A stretch of DNA of 64,000 nucleotides from Algiphilus aromaticivorans DG1253. Its GTDB lineage: Bacteria; Pseudomonadota; Gammaproteobacteria; Nevskiales; Nevskiaceae. Positions within the stretch are counted from its first letter, which is position 1; each line of letters starts with the position of its first letter. The stretch is from the NCBI RefSeq assembly GCF_000733765.1, contig NZ_JPOG01000001.1, forward strand, positions 1,116,001 through 1,180,000. The letters run 5' to 3'. The position numbers and the translations under genes were made by a program. The notes under the pieces are model-generated. The model did no database searches and was not told the origin of the DNA. It worked only from the letters and a program-made list of their open reading frames with translations. Below, one piece after another: positions 27,401 through 35,013 of this stretch.

Positions 27401-29355
27401 TGCCTGCGGCCGCACCGGCGCCGCCTGCCACGATTGCCGAAGGCGCTTCGCCTGTCGAGGCGCCCGCCGCGGAAGCGGCCGTGCCGTCGTCGGCTCCCGC
27501 GCCGGCGCCAGAAGATCCACGCTCGGCCTGGGTGCGCAGCCATTTCGATCTGATGCAGCAGTTCCTGGCGACGCAGCAGCGTGTCCTGGCCGCGGCCGGC
27601 GGTGATGCCGCGCCAGCGCCGACCGCTCCTGACGCCGCTGCGGCCGACGGCTTTCCGCTGCTCGGCGAGGTCGTCGAGCGCGACGCAGACCGGCTGGTCA
27701 TGCGTCGTGTCTTCGACCTCGACTCGGATGGCTTCCTGCGCGACCACTGCCTGGGCGAGCCGCCGTCGCCGGCCGACCCGAGCCTGCTGCCGATTCCGGT
27801 GATGCCCTTCACCTTCTCGATGGAAATCCTGGCCGAGGCCGCCGCCGAACTGGCCGGCGCGGGCGAGCGCTTCATCAGCATGGAGGCTGCGCGCGGGCAT
27901 CGCTGGCTGGCGCTGGAGGACGGGACACTGCCGCTGCGCATCGTCGTCGAGCGCGAGGAAGTCGGTAGCGTCTACGGGCGTGTCTTCCTTGATCGGCCGG
28001 ACAGCGCCGTGCCCGGCGGCATCCTGGTCTTCGAGGGGCGCGTGCGCTTCGCGGCGGCCCCCGATGTGGCGCCGGCGCCGATGACATGGCAGGGCAGCGC
28101 CGAGAAGGCGGCCGTTGCCAATCCCGAGGGTGCGCTCTATGCCCACGGCATGTTCCACGGCCCGCGGCTGCAGGGCGTCAAGCGGCTGCTGCGCTGGGCG
28201 CCCGAGGCCATCGAAGCCGAGCTGGAAGTGTTGCCCACGGCCGACTACTTCGCGCATACGCAGGCGCCGCGCTTCTGCTTCGACGCCGCGCTGCTGGACG
28301 CCGCCGGTCAGCTCGCCGGCTACTGGCTGAGCGAGAACTATGGCTGGCGGCACAACTGCTTCCCCTTCCGGGTCGGCGCCTTCCACGTCTATGCGCCGGC
28401 GCCGGTGGCCGGCACGCGCATCATCTGCCGCGCTGCCATCGGCATGACCGGCGAGCAGTCGCTGTCCGCGCAGTTCGATCTGATCCTGCCCGACGGCGAG
28501 CTCTACGCGCGCGCCGAAGCCTGGGAGGACCGCACCTTCGCCATTCCGCAGCGGCTCTTCGACTACCGGATGGCGCCAACCACGGGCTTTCTTTCGGAGC
28601 CGGCGCCGATGCCGGCGCCGGATGGCTGGGTGATGCGCCAGGTGCCGGCTTTCGAGGACGACTTCCTCGACGGCGGCGGCGGTATCTGGAAACAGATGCT
28701 GGCGCATCTGGCGCTGGGCCGCGACGAGCGCGCCAACTTCTATGCGCTGCCGGCCAAGGGCAGCCGACGCACGGAATGGCTGCTCGGTCGCATCGCTGCA
28801 AAGGAGTCCGCACGGCTCTGGATCGGTGAGCACTACGGGATCGAGCTGGCCAGCGCCGATATTGCGGTAGGGACCGACGAGCTGGGCGCGCCGCGGCTGT
28901 CCTGCCCGCAGCTCGGCGAGCGGCCCGCGCCGACGATCAGCATTGCCCACTCACAGGGGCATGCCGCGGCCTGCGCGGCGCCGCCCGGTATCGCCCCCGG
29001 CATCGATTACCAGCGAGCCGAGCGTGTGCGCATCGACGATGTTGCCGGCGGTGGCCTGAGCCGGACGGACCTGCAGGCAGCGGGCCGCGATGACGAGCAC
29101 GCCATTCTGGCACTCTGGACGGCCAAGGAAGCTGCGGCCAAGGCGTTGCGCAGTGGTTTTCAGGGCCGTCCCGGCGACTGGCGCGTAACGCGTGCCACGC
29201 TCGACTCGGATGGCAACGGCAGCGTGGAGATCGCCTACAGCGGTCAGACGGTGCCAGTGCTGGTGGCGCGGGTCGCGCCCGAGGCCGGCATGGCGCTTGC
29301 TGCTGTTGCAGCCGGTGCCGCGGAAGCTTTGCAGAAGGCGGGTGCTGCCCGCTGA
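24490..29355 (+). CDS. Multidomain Pfa-like synthase subunit: KS-AT-DH-phosphopantetheinyl transferase
   Basis: A 1621-residue partner synthase starting 4 nt after the first synthase. KS has Cys209 (DAACASS), His343 (EAHGTGI) and His383. The usual 'KSNIGHT..AG' is changed to KSMISHCIPAAG, keeping the His. AT has Ser688 (GHSTGEN) and a His in 'GRAYHTSW'. After a Pro/Ala linker comes a double-hotdog DH with His1086 (LRDHCLGE) and Asp1270 (DAALLDAAGQ). The C-terminal approximately 200 residues are an Sfp-type 4'-phosphopantetheinyl transferase with W1543-xx-KEAAAK (Lys1546, Glu1547, Lys1551), which would activate the ACPs. Its metal motif reads GIDYQ (Asp1506) where GxDxE is common, so the second acidic ligand is Gln. 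There is no ACP domain; it must work with the ACPs of the first subunit or the free ACP at 31006. Confidence 0.92.
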   Translation: MNQISADIAIVGVSGCYAGAADVRTFWQNIVDKVDAVGPADAEWTGPYLDPDSSENDRIYTNQGGFLRDLAEFNPAEFGIMPSSVDGGEPDHYLALKLARDALTDAGYSRGGYDPERAGVILGRGTYVNRGYSTVMQHGMVVDQTLEALRAARPDIGEEELATVRKALKAQLPAFNAEMAPGVVPNVTTGMIANRLDLMGPNYIIDAACASSLIAVELAARELHSGRCDVLLAGGVQAHTPPQLFMIFCQINALSRGKIRPFSSAAGGTLLGEGAGMLVLKRLADAEADGDRIYAVIKGLGTASDGRAKGLLAPRFEGEVLALKRAYEASGVDPKSVGLIEAHGTGIPLGDQTEIASLGEIFGARSGHAPRIALGSVKSMISHCIPAAGSAALIKSALALHHKVLPPTLCDEVHPDLGLEATPFYVNNETRPWVHGLSTPRRAGVNAFGFGGINAHAVLEEYRPSARPGQVAVPAPAQWHGVSPELLLFAAADSEALIAQIDAVVTRLQGEPQPVLGGLARTLAAQAEAAAAEHGADAQRLALTATDNADAIKQLGKARERLSEGKASFRTRGGLCAGSGAMPGKLAFVFPGEGAQYAGMLGDLAVAYPQVREWLDFLDRTFGDSRGYRPSDAILPPPTGLSSQQREALGKLLYDMDLASESVFAASQALHGLLRQVGVTPAVMLGHSTGENSALVASNTVRAGDMEALAGISHELNGIYRDLEAAGSIHSGSLLTVGALEAEARSKALGDLGERLILAMDNCPNQAVYFGAPEDVAAAHEQLSAAGGICSELPFGRAYHTSWFEPVETAFRAFYQKLDMGPGEVPLYSCSTAAPFPETPDAIRDTACGQWSRRVRFVETVERLYADGVRVFVEVGPSANLSAFVGDILKGREDVAAIATNSRRQPDCKQLHGALAQLWALGCPMQPSGLFAHRDLPEETIALPKVDKKPRLFLKLSIPAVQLKPEMLPALPAAAPAPPATIAEGASPVEAPAAEAAVPSSAPAPAPEDPRSAWVRSHFDLMQQFLATQQRVLAAAGGDAAPAPTAPDAAAADGFPLLGEVVERDADRLVMRRVFDLDSDGFLRDHCLGEPPSPADPSLLPIPVMPFTFSMEILAEAAAELAGAGERFISMEAARGHRWLALEDGTLPLRIVVEREEVGSVYGRVFLDRPDSAVPGGILVFEGRVRFAAAPDVAPAPMTWQGSAEKAAVANPEGALYAHGMFHGPRLQGVKRLLRWAPEAIEAELEVLPTADYFAHTQAPRFCFDAALLDAAGQLAGYWLSENYGWRHNCFPFRVGAFHVYAPAPVAGTRIICRAAIGMTGEQSLSAQFDLILPDGELYARAEAWEDRTFAIPQRLFDYRMAPTTGFLSEPAPMPAPDGWVMRQVPAFEDDFLDGGGGIWKQMLAHLALGRDERANFYALPAKGSRRTEWLLGRIAAKESARLWIGEHYGIELASADIAVGTDELGAPRLSCPQLGERPAPTISIAHSQGHAAACAAPPGIAPGIDYQRAERVRIDDVAGGGLSRTDLQAAGRDDEHAILALWTAKEAAAKALRSGFQGRPGDWRVTRATLDSDGNGSVEIAYSGQTVPVLVARVAPEAGMALAAVAAGAAEALQKAGAAR

Positions 29356-29391
29356 TACCCGACACATACTCAGGCAGAAGATCCCACTGAC

Positions 29392-30996
29392 ATGACGCAG
29401 ACATCGACGCTATTCATCGGCCTGGACGGTTGCACCTATACCGTGCTCGACCATCTCACCAGCGAGCAGTCCGGCGTGGGGGTCGTCATGCCCTTCATGA
29501 AGAAGCTGATGGAGGAGGGCACGCGCGCCAAGCTACGCAGCACGCCGAACCCGCTCACGCCGCCCGCGTGGACGACGATGCAGACCGGGCGCGGCCCGGG
29601 CGTGCACGGCGTCTTCGACTTCATCCGCTCCGAGGATCACGGCGGCGAGGTCTACTGGACGCTCTACGACAGCCGCGATATCGATGCCGAAAGCATCTGG
29701 CAGATTGCGTCCCGGCAGGACAAGAAGGTCGCCTGCCTGAACTTTCCGCTGACCGCGCCGCCGCCGGAGAACATCAACGGCTGCAGCGTTCCCGGCTTCA
29801 TCCCGGCCAAGCACATGCGCCGGAACACGCATCCGCGCGAGCTCTTCGAGCGCATGAAGCAGGAGATTCCGGGCTTCGACCCCAAAGAGCTGGCCTGGGA
29901 CTTCGAGTCCGAGAAGCAGGCCATGGAATCGCTCGACGAGGACGCCACCGAGAACTGGGTGCGCTACCACCTGCCGCGCGAGGAGCAGTGGTATCGCGTC
30001 GCCGATTTCGTGCTGCGCAACGAGCAGCCGGATCTGCTGGCCGTGATGTTCGACGGCGTCGACAAGATCCAGCACCAGGCCTGGGAGTTCCTCGACCCGG
30101 CGCTGATTCCCGACAACCCGACGCCATGGCAGCAGCGCATGCGCGATGTCTGCGTCGAGTATTTCCGCAAGCTCGACGGCTTCATCCAGGGGCTGGTGGA
30201 GGCCGCCGGGCCCGAAGCGCGCGTCTTCTTCTGCTCCGATCACGGCTTCACGGCACAGTTCGATCAGTTGCGCATCAACACTTATCTGGGCGATCTCGGC
30301 TACCTGAAGTGGGCCGAGAACGACGGCAGTGAGCAGGCCAAGCGCCGCGAGGCCTCCGACTTCGCCAATCTCGACTGGGATCAGACGCTGGCCTACTGCC
30401 GCACGCCTAGCTCCAACGGCATTCATATCCGCGTGGCCGAGAAGGAGGGCGACCCGGGTATCAAGCCCGAGGAGTACACCGCCTTCCGCGACAAGCTGAT
30501 CGAGGATCTCAAGGCCCTGAAGAATCCCGAGGGCGAGCCGATGATCATCGATGTGCTCAAGCGTGAGGAATGGTTCCCCGGGCCCTACATGAAGCAGGCG
30601 GCTGATCTGACGCTGGTGCTGCACGACTACGGTTTCGTTTCCATTCGCCATCGCGAGCCAGCCGTGGTCAAGCGCGACCGCCCGGCGGGCACGCATCACC
30701 CGGATGGCATCCTGATGGCCTGGGGGCAGGGCATCGCCGCCAAGGGCATGTCGCCGCGCCGCCAGATCGCGGACGTGCCCAGCATGCTGTTGCACAGCAT
30801 GGGGCTGCCGGTTCCCGAGGATCTGGAAGGCAAGGTGCCCAAGCCCTTCTACGATCGCGACTGGCTGGCCTCGCATCCGGTGATCACGGGGCCGGCGACG
30901 GTCGCCGCGGCCGGTCAACGCGACATCGAGGAAATGGACGAGGGCGAGAAACAGCAGATCATCGAGCAGCTTCAGATGCTCGGATATATGGAGTAG
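29392..30996 (+). CDS. Type I phosphodiesterase/nucleotide-pyrophosphatase-like (alkaline-phosphatase superfamily) enzyme
   Basis: A 534-residue protein without a clear signal peptide. Metal-site elements are in order: GLDGCT (Asp12), the nucleophile region PPAWTTMQTG (Thr61/Thr62), MFDGVDKIQHQ, FFCSDHGF and GTHHPDG. This pattern is that of type I phosphodiesterases and phosphoglycerate-mutase-like members that hydrolyse or transfer phosphoryl groups, including on lipid head groups. It lies 36 nt after the second synthase and 9 nt before the ACP, so it is part of the same operon. Together with the small member at 14941, two alkaline-phosphatase-superfamily enzymes bracket the synthases, hinting at removal or transfer of a phosphate or sulfate group on the product. 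Substrate unknown. Confidence 0.85.
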   Translation: MTQTSTLFIGLDGCTYTVLDHLTSEQSGVGVVMPFMKKLMEEGTRAKLRSTPNPLTPPAWTTMQTGRGPGVHGVFDFIRSEDHGGEVYWTLYDSRDIDAESIWQIASRQDKKVACLNFPLTAPPPENINGCSVPGFIPAKHMRRNTHPRELFERMKQEIPGFDPKELAWDFESEKQAMESLDEDATENWVRYHLPREEQWYRVADFVLRNEQPDLLAVMFDGVDKIQHQAWEFLDPALIPDNPTPWQQRMRDVCVEYFRKLDGFIQGLVEAAGPEARVFFCSDHGFTAQFDQLRINTYLGDLGYLKWAENDGSEQAKRREASDFANLDWDQTLAYCRTPSSNGIHIRVAEKEGDPGIKPEEYTAFRDKLIEDLKALKNPEGEPMIIDVLKREEWFPGPYMKQAADLTLVLHDYGFVSIRHREPAVVKRDRPAGTHHPDGILMAWGQGIAAKGMSPRRQIADVPSMLLHSMGLPVPEDLEGKVPKPFYDRDWLASHPVITGPATVAAAGQRDIEEMDEGEKQQIIEQLQMLGYME

Positions 30997-31005
30997 GCTC
31001 GCGCC

Positions 31006-31308
31006 ATGACGACAACCAGCGAAACTACGATCCCACCCGAAGCGATCCTGGCGCGGCTGAAGGATGTGCTCGAGGACTTCATCGAAGACTGGGACATCGA
31101 GCTCGACGAGCCCATCGGTCGCGACACGCTGCTGCTGGGAGATCTCGAATTCGAATCCATCGACATCATCCAGTTCGTGGTTGCTATCGAGGAAGCCTTC
31201 GGCAAGCGCAAGCTGCCTTTCGAGCAGGTGCTCATGAAGGACGGGCGCTACGTCGATGATCTTTCGGTGGGGCAGATCACGGACTTCCTGCACCAACACT
31301 TCTCGTGA
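31006..31308 (+). CDS. Stand-alone acyl carrier protein
   Basis: A 100-residue acidic protein of ACP fold. Ser51 in 'GDLEFESIDIIQFVVAIEEAF' is the phosphopantetheine attachment site, with the preceding 'LLLGDLEF' and following amphipathic helix II typical of the family. The attachment context differs from the GIDSIKR of the synthase ACPs, so it may serve another step such as loading, off-loading or modification. It is probably activated by the PPTase domain encoded at the end of the second synthase. Its TGA overlaps the GTG of the next gene by 4 nt. Confidence 0.93.
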   Translation: MTTTSETTIPPEAILARLKDVLEDFIEDWDIELDEPIGRDTLLLGDLEFESIDIIQFVVAIEEAFGKRKLPFEQVLMKDGRYVDDLSVGQITDFLHQHFS

Positions 31309-32171
31309 GTTTCGTGCAGGCCGGCGATGCCCGGCTTGCCTGGCAGCAGATGGGCGAGGGGCCGGATGTCGTGCTGGTGCACGGGCTGGCGGCCAATCGT
31401 GCCTTCTGGTTCGCTACGCTGGCGCAGGCGCTGCGCGATCGCTATCGGGTGACGATCTTCGATCTTCGCGGGCACGGCTATTCCAGCCGGCCGGAGCGCG
31501 GATACACGGCTATCAATATGGCCGGTGATATCGGCGCCATCGTCGATCAGCTCGATCTGGCGCCGGCGGCCATCGTCGCACACAGCTACGGCGGCGGTGC
31601 AGCGCTGGAGTACGCCCTGGCCGCGCCCGAGCGTGTGCGGGCGCTGTCCCTGCTGGATGTGCGCATCAACAGCCTACAGCCGAAGCAGTGGCTCAGCGAC
31701 GGCGCCAGACTCAGCGCCTTCGAGAAGGAAATGGCGCGCGCCGACGGCCGCGACTGGGAGGCCGAGCCGCAGCTCGGACTGACCTTCCTGGAGTCGATGG
31801 CGCGGCTGCGCGTGCAGGGCTATGAGGCCAGCAACCGCGACGCGTTCACGCCCTTCGGAGAAGGCAAGAGCGGTTTGCGCGGTGCGCGTGCCTTCTGCCG
31901 GCTGATGGACGAGACCACGATGCGCGACGATGCGCTGGTGCCGGGCTCCGAGCGCGAAGCCATTGTGGGCCTGCAACCGCCGTTGCAACTTCTGTACGGG
32001 GAGAACTCGCACAATCTGCCGAGTGGTCAGGCGCTCTCTGCATGTCTGCCTGGTGCGGCCTTCGAGTGCCTTCCCGACGCGGGACATTTCTTTCCGCTCA
32101 GTCATCCCGATATGGTTGCGGGGCTGGTAGGCTCGTTTCTCGACAGTCGCATTTCGGAGTCCGCCGCATGA
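31305..32171 (+). CDS. Alpha/beta hydrolase (possible acyl-ACP/lipid thioesterase or esterase)
   Basis: A 288-residue cytoplasmic alpha/beta hydrolase beginning with GTG, overlapping the ACP stop by 4 nt and therefore translationally coupled to it. Features are the oxyanion strand 'DVVLVHGLAANRAFW', then 'FDLRGHGYSSRP', nucleophile Ser94 in VAHSYGGGAA, a late Asp region ('LQLLYGENSHNLPSG') and the catalytic His in 'PDAGHFFPLSHPDMV'. The direct coupling to an ACP suggests that it releases or transfers acyl chains from the carrier, but a different hydrolytic role is possible. Confidence 0.85.
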   Translation: MSFVQAGDARLAWQQMGEGPDVVLVHGLAANRAFWFATLAQALRDRYRVTIFDLRGHGYSSRPERGYTAINMAGDIGAIVDQLDLAPAAIVAHSYGGGAALEYALAAPERVRALSLLDVRINSLQPKQWLSDGARLSAFEKEMARADGRDWEAEPQLGLTFLESMARLRVQGYEASNRDAFTPFGEGKSGLRGARAFCRLMDETTMRDDALVPGSEREAIVGLQPPLQLLYGENSHNLPSGQALSACLPGAAFECLPDAGHFFPLSHPDMVAGLVGSFLDSRISESAA

Positions 32172-33079
32172 ACGCTATTACTTTCCTGACCCGTGGGATG
32201 CCCGCCCTGGTGCTCGCGCTTGTTGCTGGCGCTTGCGCAATGGGTAATAGCGCCCCGGCGGAAGCGGCCGATATCTGCTCCAAGCGCGGCGAGGCGCAGA
32301 ACGCTGAGCTTCGTCACGATAAGGAGGACCGTAGCTATCGCGCTTTCGTGCCGGATTCGGATGAGCCTCTGCCGCTAGTGGTCGCTCTTCACGGCGGCTG
32401 GGGAACCGGCGAGGCCATGGCGGATCAGACCAATCTCGACGCTGCCGCTCAGCGCCATGGTTTCGCCGTGGTCTATCCCAATGGTATCTGGCGCTCCTGG
32501 AATGCCGGAGGCTGCTGCGGCAAGGCCGCTTCGGGGAATGTCGACGATGTCGGATTCCTGCGTAGTCTCGTCGCGGATCTCGGTAAGCAAGATTGCATCG
32601 ATGGCGATCGCGTCTTCGGCACTGGCTTCTCCAACGGGGCGATGATGGTGCACCGTATGGCCTGTGACGCGCCGGATGTCTTCGACGCCATCGCGCCCAT
32701 TTCCGGGGGGCCGATGCTGGACAACTGCAAGGCCGATCAGCCGGTGCCGACGCTGCTGATGGTTGGGCGGGCCGATAAGCGCATCCCCTGGGATGGCGGA
32801 ACTGTCGACGAAAGCTACCGGCCCTCGATCGCAGAGCAGGTCAAGAAGCTGGCCGGGCGCAATCGCTGCGAGGAGAAGACGACCAAAGTCTCCGGCGGCG
32901 GTGACTACTGCGAGCAGCGCGCGGGTTGCGGTGGCGCTGCGCTGCGCTGGTGCATCATCGACGGCGTCGGTCACCAGTGGCCCGGTGGTTCGACCATTCT
33001 CAAGCGCCTGCTTGGTCCCAATCGGGACGTCATCGACGCTTCCGATACGATCCTGCGCTTCTTCAAGCAGCAGTCCTGA
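32168..33079 (+). CDS. Exported PHB-depolymerase-family esterase (LpqC-like)
   Basis: A 303-residue protein with an N-terminal signal sequence; 'LVAGACAMG' gives a weak lipobox at Cys23, so it is periplasmic or membrane-anchored. The esterase core shows 'PLVVALHGGWGTGEAM', 'GFAVVYPNGI', nucleophile Ser155 in GTGFSNGAMM and the late His in 'GVGHQWPGG'. Several Cys (GGCCGK, QDCIDG, GCGG) probably form disulfides. The ATG at 32168 overlaps the upstream stop (ATGA), and the gene is the last of the plus-strand operon. It may cleave an ester in the exported lipid or in an external substrate. It converges with the acyltransferase gene across a 64-nt gap. Confidence 0.87.
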   Translation: MNAITFLTRGMPALVLALVAGACAMGNSAPAEAADICSKRGEAQNAELRHDKEDRSYRAFVPDSDEPLPLVVALHGGWGTGEAMADQTNLDAAAQRHGFAVVYPNGIWRSWNAGGCCGKAASGNVDDVGFLRSLVADLGKQDCIDGDRVFGTGFSNGAMMVHRMACDAPDVFDAIAPISGGPMLDNCKADQPVPTLLMVGRADKRIPWDGGTVDESYRPSIAEQVKKLAGRNRCEEKTTKVSGGGDYCEQRAGCGGAALRWCIIDGVGHQWPGGSTILKRLLGPNRDVIDASDTILRFFKQQS

Positions 33080-33143
33080 ATCTCGCACGTCGCATCTGCC
33101 CCGGCGATGGCCGGGTGAGCGCTGGCCGAGCGCGCGCTTTCGC

Positions 33144-33986
33144 CTAGCTGGCCATCCGCCGCGGTTGATCGATGTATTCGCTGCAATGCATGGAGTCGCC
33201 GGAAGGCTGACTGCCGTAGAGGGGCGCATCCATGGCCTCGATGCGGAAACTGCCTTCGTGCGGCGTGACCCGATAGGTGTCCGGCGCTAGGGTCTCGAGA
33301 CGTCCTTCGGAAGCTGCTGACTCGAAATACTCGAGCGTAGCCTCGACGTTTGAGAAATCCACCCGATGCTTGTGCGGTGCCAGATCGTATCGCCACCACT
33401 CCAGCGCCAGGAAGCGCTCGACAATCGCTTCCTCGAAGCGCAGGCGTATAACTCGCGCCGGCGAGCCGATTGCGATGCTGTAGGGTGGGACATCCTTTGT
33501 GACGACCGCGCGCGCGCCCACGACGGCACCGTCACCGATGGTGACGCCGCGTTTCACGAATGCGCCCGCGCCGATGTAGGCCTCGTGGCCGATGATGGTA
33601 TCCCTGGGTGCATCGGCGGCGTAATGGACTTGCTCGCTGCCATCCGGGGCCAGCCGCCCGAAGTCCTCGAGCTGGTACATCTTCGGTAGCTCGTTGGGCC
33701 GCGTGAAAGCGAAGGGGTGGTTGCTGAACCAGTCCTGCGGGTGCTCAGGGGGGCCGAGAATCACCGATTCGCCGATCTGACCATAGCGGCCGATCCGACA
33801 CCGATACATGCTCGTGGTGACGAGGCCGTTGACGAGGGTGAATGCGCCGACGGTGCAGTCCTTGATACGTCGGGGGTCGAAGACATAGGCGGGACGTTCA
33901 TAGAGCAGCGAACCCGCTATCGTCCTGCCCTCGACCACCGCCAGCCCGTAGTGCTTCAGGAGCGCGGTTCCACCTTCGTTGAACAT
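33144..33986 (-). CDS. Left-handed beta-helix (hexapeptide) O-acyltransferase, CatB/XAT-like
   Basis: A 280-residue protein. Hexapeptide repeats run from 'IKDCTVGAFTLVNGLVTTSMYRCRIGRYGQIG' to 'AYIGAGAFVKRGVTIGDGAVVGARAVVTKDV', ending with the family 'PPYSIAIGSPARVIR'. A central insert ('DWFSNHPFAF') carries the His typical of xenobiotic-type O-acetyltransferases. The C-terminal approximately 70 residues are not part of the helix and are unrecognised. It may O-acetylate a hydroxylated product, consistent with its position between the two lipid operons, but no acceptor can be deduced. It is separated by 133 nt from the sulfotransferase-like gene upstream and may be transcribed with it. Confidence 0.82.
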   Translation of the reverse strand: MFNEGGTALLKHYGLAVVEGRTIAGSLLYERPAYVFDPRRIKDCTVGAFTLVNGLVTTSMYRCRIGRYGQIGESVILGPPEHPQDWFSNHPFAFTRPNELPKMYQLEDFGRLAPDGSEQVHYAADAPRDTIIGHEAYIGAGAFVKRGVTIGDGAVVGARAVVTKDVPPYSIAIGSPARVIRLRFEEAIVERFLALEWWRYDLAPHKHRVDFSNVEATLEYFESAASEGRLETLAPDTYRVTPHEGSFRIEAMDAPLYGSQPSGDSMHCSEYIDQPRRMAS

Positions 33987-34119
33987 TCCCTGTTCCTTTA
34001 TCTACGCATCTATTAGACGGTACCGCGCACGACAGACTGGGACGTAGGCACAGGCGCCCGATGTCCTGTAGGAAAACGCTGATTGGTGGCGCGCCGATTC
34101 GCGGCGGCAGCGGGAGTGC

Positions 34120-35013
34120 TCAGCTGTAACCGAGCTGTCGGGCGAGTTGACGGACCTCGGTCGCGAAGCCGCTGTCACGACTCCACGGTGCTCGCTGACG
34201 TTCCGAGAGCGGTACGACCAGACCGCGGCCGTGTTCTGCTGGCATTTCGAAGCCGCCAGGCGCGCTCCGGGGCCCGCGGGCGGCGAAAGGCCCTCTTGGT
34301 GGGCCCATCATGAGAGCGATGGTTTCGGAGTCGCAGTGCCATCCCGTCCACGCGCATAGCGTCGCGAGAGCATCTCCCGGCGCGGCGTAGAGATCCTCCA
34401 AACGCAGGCTCCGCGTGCGCATGCCGTTCGCGGAGCGCGCTTGCAGCTCGCGTGCGATGGTGTCGTGTACGCGATACCACATAAGCTGCGGATCAATGCG
34501 CGGATTGTGCCCGCCGTGGTCCTTGTAGTCGGGCGGGATGTCGAGGCGTGCGCTGAGATGTTCCCGCGCATCCCGCGAAAAATGCAGAGGATGGCGTTGC
34601 AGGTGCAGGAATGCCCCCCATGGAATGGCATCGAAACAGCGATCGAGATCGGTGACGCGCAACGGGGATGCAGTGTCGTGCAGGATGACGGTGCGTGGTG
34701 CGCAGCTCTCGATGATCTGATCGAGCAGAGCCGCCGTCGTCCAGTCGGCCCGGCGCTCCAGGTAGGTCCGTGCCTGGGCGATGCCATCCTCGGTCTGTCC
34801 GCCGCAGTACAGCTCCGCGATGCAGCGCAACAGGCCGTCCGCGATGCGGTCGCTGGTGTGTCCGAAGAGTTGCAGCAGATCCGCGATACGTTCCGTGTGC
34901 ATGAGATGCAACTCGGGCAGCGCGATTGCGGCGGGGTGGTTGCCCAGGGCCGCAGCGACGGTGGCTGCCCCGGAGTGGGGCGCAGAGAGAATGGTGAGGG
35001 GAGCGGGCGTCAT
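34120..35013 (-). CDS. Sulfotransferase-like protein
   Basis: A 297-residue protein with a P-loop sulfotransferase layout. The N-terminal strand-loop is 'LTILSAPHSGAATVAAALGNHPAA' (5'-phosphosulfate site; the usual R-S-G-T-T is altered to H-S-G-A-A-T). The middle segment 'GAFLHLQRHPLHFSRDAREH' resembles the 3'-phosphate-binding R-xP..S motif. The C-terminal part 'RTRSLRLEDLYAAPGDALATLCAWTGW' is the conserved 'E-D-L..P..tl..l..flG' region. The acceptor is unknown. The altered P-loop makes activity uncertain. Its ATG overlaps the stop of the beta-propeller gene (ATGA), placing it last in the exporter operon; in context it would sulfate a lipid hydroxyl. Confidence 0.75.
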   Translation of the reverse strand: MTPAPLTILSAPHSGAATVAAALGNHPAAIALPELHLMHTERIADLLQLFGHTSDRIADGLLRCIAELYCGGQTEDGIAQARTYLERRADWTTAALLDQIIESCAPRTVILHDTASPLRVTDLDRCFDAIPWGAFLHLQRHPLHFSRDAREHLSARLDIPPDYKDHGGHNPRIDPQLMWYRVHDTIARELQARSANGMRTRSLRLEDLYAAPGDALATLCAWTGWHCDSETIALMMGPPRGPFAARGPRSAPGGFEMPAEHGRGLVVPLSERQRAPWSRDSGFATEVRQLARQLGYS

